This document shows, piece after piece, positions 1 through 8,340 of a stretch of 64,000 nt of DNA. The notes under the pieces were generated by a model, which worked only from the letters and a program-made list of their open reading frames with translations, did not search any database and had not been told where the DNA came from. Positions within the stretch are counted from its first letter, which is position 1, and every line of letters begins with the position of its first letter. Both the position numbers and the translations under genes were made by a program. This DNA is from CALECP01 sp964389925 (GTDB lineage Bacteria > Chloroflexota > Anaerolineae > Promineifilales > Promineifilaceae), in NCBI GenBank assembly GCA_964389925.1, contig CAYMGE010000026.1, forward strand, positions 1-64,000, written 5' to 3'.

Positions 1-54
1 TTTTTTATGGCAGAGCTAATCTTCGATTTTCCCAAATATTTCAGCGAACGTTGA
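1..54 (+). CDS. possible 3' end of a gene starting outside the window
   Basis: Frame 1 is open from the window edge to a TGA at 52-54 and gives a 17-residue tail ending KYFSER. It may be the last codons of an upstream gene, since a terminator-like hairpin lies about 100 bases further on. It is too short to identify and could be chance. Confidence 0.25.
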   Translation, partial: FFMAELIFDFPKYFSER

Positions 55-100
55 GCAAAAGTAAATGAAACACACCCATTTCAATTACTGTCCCACTGTC

Positions 101-120
101 ATTCCCGCGCAGGCGGGAAT
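101..120. repeat. REP-like inverted repeat
   Basis: Two 8-base arms, ATTCCCGC and GCGGGAAT, flank a GCAG loop. The surrounding wording (GTCATTCCCGCGCAGGCGGG) matches a common bacterial intergenic repeat class that often translates as VIPAQAGIH in spurious ORFs. Only one copy was noticed in this window, so its repeat status rests on general knowledge. Confidence 0.6.
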
Positions 121-154
121 CCATTCTTCAAAATTGGACACTAATTCAGGTCAC

Positions 155-179
155 GTTCCTTGTAGGAACACGGTTTTTT
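155..179 (+). terminator. rho-independent terminator
   Basis: Six-base arms GTTCCT and AGGAAC with a TGT loop are followed by ACGG and six T residues. The position fits the end of a transcript entering the window from the left, just before the methyltransferase gene starts. Confidence 0.55.
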
Positions 180-227
180 GTTCAAAAAATAGGTTGCGGT
201 GTTGTATCAGTTCAATAAAATACATTC

Positions 228-1247
228 ATGGAAATAAAATTTGCGAGTGAATATGGAAAAATTGTTCATGGTGATTCGTTAGAGGTAATGAAGTCGATTG
301 AGGATGATTCGCTAGATTTAATCGTGACCAGTCCCCCCTTCGCGTTGACTCGAAAGAAAGATTACGGAAATGTCGCCGCAGAGGAGTATGTCGATTGGTT
401 TGAAACGTTTGCCCATCAATTTCACCGCATTTTGAAAGAGACAGGCTCTCTTGTGATCGACATTGGCGGCTCTTGGCAGTCTGGGCAGCCAACACGCAAT
501 TTATATCATTTTGAACTGCTGCTAATGCTCTGCAAAAAAGTTGGCTTTTTCCTAGCTCAAGAATTTTATTGGTGGAATCCATCCAAATTGCCTACGCCAG
601 CGGAATGGGTCAATATTCGAAGAATCCGCGTGAAAGATGCTGTTAACTGCGTTTTCTGGCTTTCTAAATCTCCTTGGCCTAAAGCCAGTAATCGACGTGT
701 ATTGACTCCATACAGTGGCTCCATGCTAGATTTGCTTGAGAATGGGTACAAAGCTAAATTACGCCCCAGCGGTCACGACATTAGCGATAAATTTCAAAAG
801 AATAATGGTGGAGCCATTCCCCCTAATTTAATTGCAATTCCCAACACTGAAAGCAATTCATACTACCTTCGTTATTGTAAAGAAAACGATATTAAACCGC
901 ACCCTGCCCGTTTCCCAGCTAAATTGCCTGAATTTTTTATCAGAATGTTGACCGATATTGGGGATCGTGTGCTTGATCCTTTCGCGGGCAGTTGCGTCAC
1001 AGGAGAGGTTTGCGAGACGTTACAGCGACAATGGATTTGTTGTGAGGTTGAAGAAAGTTATATTTTGGGTGGAATCGGCCGATTTGACCCTGCCGCTACC
1101 TCAACAAATGGCTCAAAAGACCCTCTATTTTACAAATTATTTAGTTCGTCGGCTTTATGGAACACGATTCCACAAGAAGAAATCGTTCCACTTTCCCCTG
1201 ATGGCGGTCGTAAAAGACCTGCCAAAAACGGTAAATCTGCGAAGTAA
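228..1247 (+). CDS. type II DNA methyltransferase, beta-class amino-methyltransferase (R-M system 1)
   Basis: Predicted SAM-dependent methyltransferase acting on the exocyclic amino group of cytosine or adenine in a short site, protecting it from the nuclease encoded next. The catalytic motif TSPPF lies at residues 34-38. The SAM-binding motif DPFAGS (250-255) comes near the C-terminus, which is the beta-class order. SPP motifs are most typical of N4-cytosine enzymes, so m4C is the likelier product, but m6A is not excluded. The ATG sits just after an AT-rich stretch with a TAAAAT -10-like box. The HNH nuclease starts two bases after the stop, so the pair is probably co-transcribed. The recognition site cannot be read from the sequence. 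Confidence 0.88.
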   Translation: MEIKFASEYGKIVHGDSLEVMKSIEDDSLDLIVTSPPFALTRKKDYGNVAAEEYVDWFETFAHQFHRILKETGSLVIDIGGSWQSGQPTRNLYHFELLLMLCKKVGFFLAQEFYWWNPSKLPTPAEWVNIRRIRVKDAVNCVFWLSKSPWPKASNRRVLTPYSGSMLDLLENGYKAKLRPSGHDISDKFQKNNGGAIPPNLIAIPNTESNSYYLRYCKENDIKPHPARFPAKLPEFFIRMLTDIGDRVLDPFAGSCVTGEVCETLQRQWICCEVEESYILGGIGRFDPAATSTNGSKDPLFYKLFSSSALWNTIPQEEIVPLSPDGGRKRPAKNGKSAK

Positions 1248-1249
1248 TT

Positions 1250-2248
1250 ATGCCTCGTTTACAACCACGTCAGCTACTTCGTGCAATTGAAGATGCGTAT
1301 GCTGAAAGTGATGCGTCTGTCTTATTAGTGTCGCCATTACGCTCTAATCCACGCCGATTTATTGTCACGGCAGGACGCAATTCATTTGAGGTTTGGGCTT
1401 ACATCTGGACATTAACGCATGGTGGAGGCCGTCACAGACCCACACACGAATATCGTATTCAAATGACGGGCATTGAGTCACCAATCGAAGTGAATCCAAA
1501 TGGAATGACTCTATTGCTTGGGTTTGAGCCAGACACTCAATGTTTCGCTGGTTTCGACATCACCAAACACTTCACATTCACGGGTCGCTCACCGTCAATT
1601 CAAATTCCGATCACGGTTTTGCATGATGCCTTACAAAATGGATTTTCGTTCAAAACAAAAGGGAATGATGAGATCGCCATTGGAATCAGACCTGACCAAC
1701 TTTTGGCATATACATTAAATAGTATTGCTCTACATGAACAAGGAGCAGATGCTGATACCGTTTCATTTTTATCGAGAGTCGTTGTTCAAAACAATATCTC
1801 AGACGAAGAATTGGAGCGTGTGCCTGTTGAGCGTCAGCGCATTGTTCGCACAGTTTCTCGGCTGTCTCGTGATTCAAGTTTTCGGCGTAAAGTAATCACC
1901 GCTTATGACCGTCGCTGTGCCGTTACGAGAGCGCAGTTACGTCTCATTGATGCAGCGCACATACTGCCCGTCGTCGCGGAGGCAAGTCGTGACGATGTTA
2001 CAAATGGGCTATGCTTGTCTCCAACTTATCATCGTGCATTCGATCAAGCCCTCATCTATCTTGACACTGACTTGAAAATGCAAATAAACCGTGACCGTGA
2101 AGCAGCATTGATTGAGAGTGGACTTGCAGGTGGCTTAGAACAGTTCAAATCATTTTTAAATACACGAATACATTTGCCAGAGGATAAACAGTTGTGGCCG
2201 AATTTGCAGTACATTCGTGACGCGAATCGTTTTCGAGGAATTAGATAG
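1250..2248 (+). CDS. HNH restriction endonuclease (R-M system 1)
   Basis: 332 residues with a C-terminal HNH domain: AHIL at His237, Asn252 in VTNGLCLS, and His261 in the YHRAFD stretch form the His-Asn-His set of the HNH_2 type. The N-terminal two thirds has no motif I recognise and probably carries target recognition. Tight coupling to the methyltransferase makes a restriction nuclease much more likely than a homing nuclease. The stop TAG shares its last G with the GTG start of the following ABC ATPase gene. No CGGCCG palindrome occurs in this gene, unlike most of its neighbours. Confidence 0.85.
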   Translation: MPRLQPRQLLRAIEDAYAESDASVLLVSPLRSNPRRFIVTAGRNSFEVWAYIWTLTHGGGRHRPTHEYRIQMTGIESPIEVNPNGMTLLLGFEPDTQCFAGFDITKHFTFTGRSPSIQIPITVLHDALQNGFSFKTKGNDEIAIGIRPDQLLAYTLNSIALHEQGADADTVSFLSRVVVQNNISDEELERVPVERQRIVRTVSRLSRDSSFRRKVITAYDRRCAVTRAQLRLIDAAHILPVVAEASRDDVTNGLCLSPTYHRAFDQALIYLDTDLKMQINRDREAALIESGLAGGLEQFKSFLNTRIHLPEDKQLWPNLQYIRDANRFRGIR

Positions 2249-3741
2249 TGCAGGTTGAACTAAAAAATATCACGAAAACGTTTGGCCCCGTCCGAGCCAA
2301 TGACAACATTACGTTGACGGTTGAGGGCGGGTCAATTCAGGGGCTTTTGGGCGAAAATGGCGCGGGAAAAAGCACCTTGATGAAGGTGCTTTCTGGTTTT
2401 ATTTCGTCTGATTCTGGTGAACTGATTCTGAACAAGCGATCTGTTCAACTTGTCTCGCCGCAGGATGCTATCGCGCACGGGGTGGGTATGTTACACCAAG
2501 ACCCGCTCGATTTTCCGCCGATGCGCCTAATCGAAAATTTTCTTGTTGGGTGCGAGGGGATGGGACTGGAGACTAAATCGGCCGAAACCACCTTCCGCGA
2601 CCTCGCCACCCAATTCAACTTCGACCTCGACCCCCACGCCTTTGTCAATGAAATCACCGTCGGTGAACGCCAGCAGCTAGAAATTATTCGCCTGCTCTGG
2701 CGCGGGGTTGAAACGCTGATTTTGGATGAGCCGACAACCGGTATCTCCGCACCACAGAAAGTCCTACTTTTTGCCACGCTCAAAAAATTGGCACAATCAG
2801 GCAAATCGATCATCTTTGTCTCGCACAAGTTGGAAGATGTCGAAAAGCTTTGCGACAATGTGGCTGTCCTACGACAAGGAAAACTCGTCGCAGAGATGAC
2901 GCGCCCATTTGACATTGAAGCTCTCGTCACCTCTATGTTTGGGCAGGTGATGACGACGAGTGCGCGACCATCTGTCCCGCTGGGAAAACCGCTGCTACAA
3001 CTCAGCAGTCTCACCCTCACCGACTATCGCATGACGATGAATGAGGTCAACGCCAGCGTACAGGCAGGTGAGGTCATTGGCGTGGCAGGGTTAGAAGGGT
3101 CTGGACAACGCCTGTTGATGCAGGCGTGTGCGGGGTTGCTTCGACCAAAATCCGGCACCATTCAAATCGACTCCCAAAATCTGACAGGCAAAACTTATCC
3201 CGCGTATGCGGCTGCGGGGGTTGCTTTTATGCCGGCCGACCGTATGGCAGAAGGACTGGTTGAGGGATTGACAATTGCGGAACATGTCGTCTTGGCACGG
3301 CGATTGCGACAGAAGAAGCAAGATCGGGCGAGATTGATCGCGTGGGATGAGGCAAACATGACAGCTTCGGCCGACATCGCCGAATTTAACATCAAAGGCC
3401 GCCCCGATAGCACCGTTGAGTCCCTCTCCGGCGGCAACCAGCAGCGCACGCTTCTCGCTCTGCTCCCCGACCAGTTGCGCTTGCTCATCATGGAGCATCC
3501 GACACGCGGCCTAGATGTTGAATCGGCGCAATACATTTGGGGCAAGCTGTTGGCACGGCGTGAGGATGGGACGGCGATCATGTTTAGTTCGGCCGATCTC
3601 GACGAAGTTTTTCAATACAGTGACCGAATTTGGGTCTGCTTTGATGGTCAGATCATCGCTGACATTCCAACCTCTGATACTACAATCGAAGCCCTCGGCT
3701 ACCTCATCGGCGGGAAGAAACTGCCAAATACCGACCAATAA
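2248..3741 (+). CDS. nucleoside/simple-sugar ABC transporter, double ATPase subunit
   Basis: Two fused ATPase domains of the RbsA/YufO (NupO) type that power uptake through BPD_transp_2 permeases. Domain 1 has Walker A GENGAGKST at residues 35-43, a signature reading VGERQQLE, and Walker B LILDEPTTG. Domain 2 has a degenerate Walker A (GLEGSGQR), usual in this family, and a good LSGGNQQR signature. It starts at a GTG overlapping the previous stop by one base. The permease follows after 8 bases. A second permease and the BMP-type binding protein that normally complete such systems are not in the window. Confidence 0.88.
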   Translation: MQVELKNITKTFGPVRANDNITLTVEGGSIQGLLGENGAGKSTLMKVLSGFISSDSGELILNKRSVQLVSPQDAIAHGVGMLHQDPLDFPPMRLIENFLVGCEGMGLETKSAETTFRDLATQFNFDLDPHAFVNEITVGERQQLEIIRLLWRGVETLILDEPTTGISAPQKVLLFATLKKLAQSGKSIIFVSHKLEDVEKLCDNVAVLRQGKLVAEMTRPFDIEALVTSMFGQVMTTSARPSVPLGKPLLQLSSLTLTDYRMTMNEVNASVQAGEVIGVAGLEGSGQRLLMQACAGLLRPKSGTIQIDSQNLTGKTYPAYAAAGVAFMPADRMAEGLVEGLTIAEHVVLARRLRQKKQDRARLIAWDEANMTASADIAEFNIKGRPDSTVESLSGGNQQRTLLALLPDQLRLLIMEHPTRGLDVESAQYIWGKLLARREDGTAIMFSSADLDEVFQYSDRIWVCFDGQIIADIPTSDTTIEALGYLIGGKKLPNTDQ

Positions 3742-3749
3742 ATATCGAC

Positions 3750-4781
3750 ATGCGCCGACTAAGCCCAACGCTCCCGCTCATATCCGCTCTTCTAATCGCC
3801 TCGCTGCTCATCCTGATGCTGGGCGAAAACCCCTTCAACGTCTACCAAACATTAATTCGTGGCTCAGTCGGCACATCTGTCAAACTCGCCGATACGCTCG
3901 TTGTCTGGACATCACTCACGATTGTCTCGGCCGGCCTACTCATCAGCTTTCGCGCTGGACAATGGAACATCGGCATTGAGGGGCAAATCGGCATGGGCGC
4001 GGTTTTTGCATTTGCAGCGGCGCGACTCTTTTGGGAAAGCAACGGATTTATAGCGATTACAGCAATGCTATTAGCTGGCATCGTTGGCGGGATGTTTTGG
4101 GGGCTAGTTGTCGCGCTGTTGAAAATTTACGGCAGCGTCAATGAAATTTTTGGTGGCCTCGCGCTCAACTACGTCGTCAATGGTCTCACTATCTATTTGA
4201 TTGCCGGCCCGTGGAAACAAGTGGGGTCGAGCAATGTCAGTTCCAGTGAAACATTGCCACAGACAATTTGGTTACCAACCATTGGAACACTGCGTGTCAG
4301 TGTGGTCAGCCTTGTGTTGGCGGTTATTGTGGCAATCATCGTTTATCTGGCTCTGCGAGGCACAATCTGGGGATTACAGTTAAAAGCGGTCGGCAAAAAT
4401 TTACGTTCAGCCATTCTACTTGGTATTCCCACACAGCGCATCTTACTTTCAGCCTATCTCGCATGTGGCGCATGTGCAGGGCTAGCTGGCGGCCTGCTAT
4501 TGACGGGATTTCGTCACCAGCTTATTCCTAGCATCTCTGGTGGGCATGGGTTTTTAGGCATTTTGATCGTGTTGCTCTCAGCATTTAATGGGGCATGGTT
4601 GGCTCCCATCGCCTTCTTTTTTGCCGCTGCGAGCGTTGGTGGCACATCGTTACGCATCTCGCTCGGCCTTGACTCATCGCTTGGCGGCGTATTGATTGGC
4701 TTGATTGTTCTCTCGTTTGAATTGTTACAGGGGATTCGCGCAAAGTATTTTGGCAAGCAGGCAATTGTGTCGCGCAATTAA
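3750..4781 (+). CDS. nucleoside/simple-sugar ABC transporter permease (YufP/BPD_transp_2 type)
   Basis: 343-residue hydrophobic protein with 8-10 predicted membrane spans and the FRAGQWNIGIEGQIGMGA stretch characteristic of the first permease of BMP-family nucleoside transporters. It directly follows the ATPase gene, so the two should form half of the transporter. The partner YufQ-like permease is absent here: the next gene is convergent and its stop interlocks with this one (TTAA at 4778-4781). The missing partner must lie elsewhere, or the transporter is a homodimer. Confidence 0.87.
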   Translation: MRRLSPTLPLISALLIASLLILMLGENPFNVYQTLIRGSVGTSVKLADTLVVWTSLTIVSAGLLISFRAGQWNIGIEGQIGMGAVFAFAAARLFWESNGFIAITAMLLAGIVGGMFWGLVVALLKIYGSVNEIFGGLALNYVVNGLTIYLIAGPWKQVGSSNVSSSETLPQTIWLPTIGTLRVSVVSLVLAVIVAIIVYLALRGTIWGLQLKAVGKNLRSAILLGIPTQRILLSAYLACGACAGLAGGLLLTGFRHQLIPSISGGHGFLGILIVLLSAFNGAWLAPIAFFFAAASVGGTSLRISLGLDSSLGGVLIGLIVLSFELLQGIRAKYFGKQAIVSRN

Positions 4782-7198
4782 TCTCGCGTGGCGATGTTTG
4801 TTCCCAGCGGAATCCCGATACCCTGTGCTGTTATGCGTTCATCTAGGATTGGAATCGGCCGATTCGTAAAAGCATCATACACCGTCAGCCATGCCGCGAC
4901 CGTCTGACCATCAAATGTTGGCTCGCCTAATTTGAGTGGATGTGGATCGCTAATTCTTGAGCCAGCAATCCACTTGAGTGTTGGGATGGCCCCCGTCGCC
5001 GGCACACTATCGTTTTGGTCTATCCATGCCCATGTTTCTCCATCTGATTGATAGCCTACAAAGCGAACACCGATGCGAAGGTCGCGGGTAATCGGTCGAT
5101 TTGCCACAAAGTCCTGCACGCTGACAAAATCCTCGCCGCTCACGCCATTTCCCCCCAACCAAACAACACCTTGCCCCAACGGAACGTACTGTGTTTGTTG
5201 CAGTGTCATCGTGTGACGACCTACAGTGGCATGATCTGTGTCTCGCACGATGCTATAGAATCCATCCTCTGTTCGCCAATGTAGATAGAGACGCGGCGCG
5301 AGCGTCACATCAAAATCATAGCCAACCAGTCGATCTCCATGTTCATTTTTGCTGCCAAAGAACACTGGATTGCGCGTGAAGGGTCGCCATACGGTCGGCC
5401 GAATAACCAAATTCGTCAACAATGTACGCGGCTCACTGCGCTCATTCAACAGTGGCGTGCCATCGACCAAATAGCCACCTACCAAAATGCGGTAGGTACC
5501 CGGCACCGCGCCCAAACGTGGGGTCAGCCGTAGTTGTGTGACTGAAAACCCTTCCCTCTGCATGATGGCTGGCACATCATCCTGTGCGAAGAGTTGCCCG
5601 CTTTCAACATCGACCAAATGGGCAAACAGATTCATTGCAGGCAGTTCTTCTCTCGGTTCCCAGACCAGCGTGATGGTCATTTCTTCGCCAACCGCTGCCT
5701 CCGTCGCACTCAGCTGATACCCTAAAATCTGAATCGTTGCGCCTAATTGCGCCTCAAATTGCACAAAGCCGTTTAGTGGAGGCCACAGTGGGTCAGCGTT
5801 ATACAGAAACGCAGCTCCTAACGGGCGAGGTGAAGTGCCACCATGAAAATCGGTTGTGATCGTTGGGGGAGCGGCCGATGCAATCGCTGTTTCCCACTTT
5901 TCCTGCACCGTTTCCCCCTGTGGGAAAACAAACTGCACGCCCAGATCAGGGCGTACCCCTTCAACAGCTTGCAAATAACGCATCGACGTGAACCAATGCC
6001 AGTTTGATAGCACCGTTGCGTCTTGCGGCGCATTCTCTAGGATACTTTTCGCGTGGCCGGTGGAGACCGTCTCATCTCGCAACCACCAAAAACTCGGGAA
6101 ACGCACTAACCCCTGCCAGATAATTAGACCGATAAATAAGAACGTCAATGCGCCTCTCAAAAAATAGAGTACATGGCTCATCGCATTCACATAAGTAACA
6201 AATGTCCAAAACCCGACACCAACACAAATAGCCAGCGGCACATAAGCTGGCAACATATACTCGACCGTTTGGGGGGCGCGATAGGTCGCCGTGATGATTG
6301 TGTGAATGAGAAAGGTTCCACCGAGCAAGATGCCAATGGCGCGACGTTTCCACAGCAGCCAAAGGAAACCCACCAGTGCCGTGACGAGCAAGAGTGGATG
6401 AAATTGGAAGGTCAAAATGTTCCACATCACCCCAGCCCGTAGCCAGAGCTGTGATGGCGTGCTGAAGTAGAAGAAATCACCTCCAAAGCCTAGTCCGAGT
6501 GCGTAATTGATAAATTCAGTCGGGCTTCGCAAATTTGGCTCACGAATTGGTAAATAGATGAGTGGTAGCAGTCCCGCTAGCCCAACTGTTAACTGCCACC
6601 AACTGCGCCAGTCGCGCCATGCGACCCATAAAATCATCACCAGTCCCATAAACGCCAGCGATAGATGGTGTGTAAATCCAAATCCAAACGCAAGCGCAAA
6701 CAACAGAATGAATGACTTGTTTTTCTGTGCTTGTTCGCCCTCATCGTTTATCTGGACGGCCGATTTCACTAAGAAGTAAAGACATAGTGCTGCAAACAAC
6801 GCAGTCAAGCTGCGAATGTTTGCAGTTGTTGACTGCGCCCAAAACGTTGTTGCAGTTCCCAGAGCGGCCGTCCCGATCAGTGCCGCACTTTGAGAATAGC
6901 GCATGTTTTGATTGTATTCGGACTTTACGATGGAGAGGATAATGGAGAAAACAATGCTGAGAGTGAGTGTGCTGGTGACGGCCGAAAAAAGACTAACCTT
7001 GAGCGCAGGCGAGAATGGCAATGGCAGCTTTGTGAAGAAATGGGCAAGAAGCGTGTAAAGCGGGAAGCCTGGGGGATGAGCAAGACCGAGCATGGTGCTG
7101 ACAAGTTGAAATTCAGCATTATCGGCCGTTAACACGCCACGCGCTAGCGTGACAATGTATAGCCCAAAAAAGAAGAGACAACTTAGCCAACGAACCAT
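4778..7198 (-). CDS. DUF2723 multi-pass membrane protein, probable lipid-linked sugar transferase
   Basis: The N-terminus has the DUF2723 hallmark (TADNAEFQ followed by LAHPPGFPLY), found in large GT-C-like membrane proteins proposed to transfer mannose or other sugars to proteins. About the first 360 residues hold some ten membrane spans. The remaining ~440 form a soluble, probably extracytoplasmic, part with beta-rich segments. The substrate is unknown. It starts at the ATG at 7198, ten bases after the permuted m5C methyltransferase gene downstream on the same strand is counted off, and it is convergent with the ABC permease. Confidence 0.8.
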   Translation of the reverse strand: MVRWLSCLFFFGLYIVTLARGVLTADNAEFQLVSTMLGLAHPPGFPLYTLLAHFFTKLPLPFSPALKVSLFSAVTSTLTLSIVFSIILSIVKSEYNQNMRYSQSAALIGTAALGTATTFWAQSTTANIRSLTALFAALCLYFLVKSAVQINDEGEQAQKNKSFILLFALAFGFGFTHHLSLAFMGLVMILWVAWRDWRSWWQLTVGLAGLLPLIYLPIREPNLRSPTEFINYALGLGFGGDFFYFSTPSQLWLRAGVMWNILTFQFHPLLLVTALVGFLWLLWKRRAIGILLGGTFLIHTIITATYRAPQTVEYMLPAYVPLAICVGVGFWTFVTYVNAMSHVLYFLRGALTFLFIGLIIWQGLVRFPSFWWLRDETVSTGHAKSILENAPQDATVLSNWHWFTSMRYLQAVEGVRPDLGVQFVFPQGETVQEKWETAIASAAPPTITTDFHGGTSPRPLGAAFLYNADPLWPPLNGFVQFEAQLGATIQILGYQLSATEAAVGEEMTITLVWEPREELPAMNLFAHLVDVESGQLFAQDDVPAIMQREGFSVTQLRLTPRLGAVPGTYRILVGGYLVDGTPLLNERSEPRTLLTNLVIRPTVWRPFTRNPVFFGSKNEHGDRLVGYDFDVTLAPRLYLHWRTEDGFYSIVRDTDHATVGRHTMTLQQTQYVPLGQGVVWLGGNGVSGEDFVSVQDFVANRPITRDLRIGVRFVGYQSDGETWAWIDQNDSVPATGAIPTLKWIAGSRISDPHPLKLGEPTFDGQTVAAWLTVYDAFTNRPIPILDERITAQGIGIPLGTNIATRD

Positions 7199-7207
7199 GT
7201 CGCTATG

Positions 7208-8332
7208 TCAGGTTGAAGTCATAATAGGTGGTACATACACAGGTTCATAATCAGGAATCGGCAAGCCGTCAAAAGCATCTCCGACCGTCATCACGGGTTT
7301 TAAAGGGAAAAGACTCAAGACATCACCATGTGTTGCAGAAGGCAAACAAGCTCTTGTTGCTAGGTCGTTTCGAGAGCCAATAAAAATCAAACGTTTACGT
7401 TTTTGAGGGCTACCAAAATCCGTTGCTGTTAGTACACGGTATCGTACAAAATATCCTGACGACTCCATCTCATCAACTATTTGTTCAAGTAATTGTCCCT
7501 TATCAATCCCCTTTAGGTTGGAAACATTTTCCATTACGAAATATGCTGGCTTGATCTCCGACACAATTCGTATGAATTCAAAGATTAAATCACCACGAGC
7601 ATCATGCTTCCCCTTTTGTTTACCCGCTTGACTAAACGATTGGCAAGGCGGCCCACCATAGATCAAGTTGACCTCATCGAGTGTGAGTCCACAAATACGA
7701 ACAAGCTCATCGGCAACCACATATCGTATATCTTGCTGGAAGACACGGCTTCGGCCGCCAAAATAGCCTTGTAGCGTATTGCATCGATCTTGTTCAGATT
7801 CAACACATGCAAAAGATTTGATTGATGCACCTGATGGGTGTTCCATAGACTCCGCCGCTATATCAAATCCTCCAGCACCGCTGAACAAACTCAGCGCCTT
7901 AAATTCTTTTTTATTGGGAAACATATTTGTCAGTGCATCTAATACTGATCCAAATATCGCCCTACCAAGCTGGATGGGAACTGCATCACCAACCTGTCTT
8001 TGAACACTTGTCAATGTCCCTTTGAACTCTAAGTCATCTGGAAACCCTTGCAATCGTGCCGCTTCCCTTGGGGTTATAAACCGATCTTCATAAGGATGCA
8101 CAAACTTATTAAAAATAAAGCCTGTCACAGTAAGTGAGGGTTTCGATGGGTCTAGACGGATTAACCTAAGATTCGGCCCGCCTTTCCTAGTTGGGTCTTC
8201 TTTAACATAAAACCGAAAACTTTTATGCCATAATTCCTCCGGCAAATCTTGCATTTTTTGCCCAATTTTCAAAGCGTTGATACGCCTTTGCACATCAATA
8301 CCAACCTTTCGTGGTGTATGGTTAAAAGCCAT
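7208..8332 (-). CDS. DNA cytosine-5 methyltransferase, circularly permuted (R-M system 2)
   Basis: 374 residues with all the main m5C motifs but in permuted order. Motif IX (RFITPREAARLQGFPD, about 84-99) and motif X (QVGDAVP, 113-119) come first. They are followed by motif I (LFSGAGGFD, 149-157), motif IV with catalytic Cys230 (GGPPCQSFSQAG), motif VI (ENVSNL) and motif VIII (QKRKRLIFIG, 310-319). Joining the C-terminus to the N-terminus would give a standard enzyme, with the break inside the VIII-IX linker where target recognition resides. M.BssHII is a known example of this order. The ATG at 8332 is preferred over an earlier in-frame codon because AGGGGA lies just upstream. The nuclease gene ends 8 bases before it. 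Confidence 0.92.
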   Translation of the reverse strand: MAFNHTPRKVGIDVQRRINALKIGQKMQDLPEELWHKSFRFYVKEDPTRKGGPNLRLIRLDPSKPSLTVTGFIFNKFVHPYEDRFITPREAARLQGFPDDLEFKGTLTSVQRQVGDAVPIQLGRAIFGSVLDALTNMFPNKKEFKALSLFSGAGGFDIAAESMEHPSGASIKSFACVESEQDRCNTLQGYFGGRSRVFQQDIRYVVADELVRICGLTLDEVNLIYGGPPCQSFSQAGKQKGKHDARGDLIFEFIRIVSEIKPAYFVMENVSNLKGIDKGQLLEQIVDEMESSGYFVRYRVLTATDFGSPQKRKRLIFIGSRNDLATRACLPSATHGDVLSLFPLKPVMTVGDAFDGLPIPDYEPVYVPPIMTST

Positions 8333-8340
8333 TTGTTCCC

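Noticed and set aside
228..2248. R-M system 1 as the cause of the CGGCCG excess, since CGGCCG is the EagI site
   Set aside because: Nothing in the two proteins shows what site they recognise. A cognate restriction system would more likely select against its own site than for it.
2445..3581. Long minus-strand frames of 128-191 codons opposite the ABC ATPase
   Set aside because: Antisense shadows of a clear double-ATPase gene, with Ser/Arg-rich composition and no motif.
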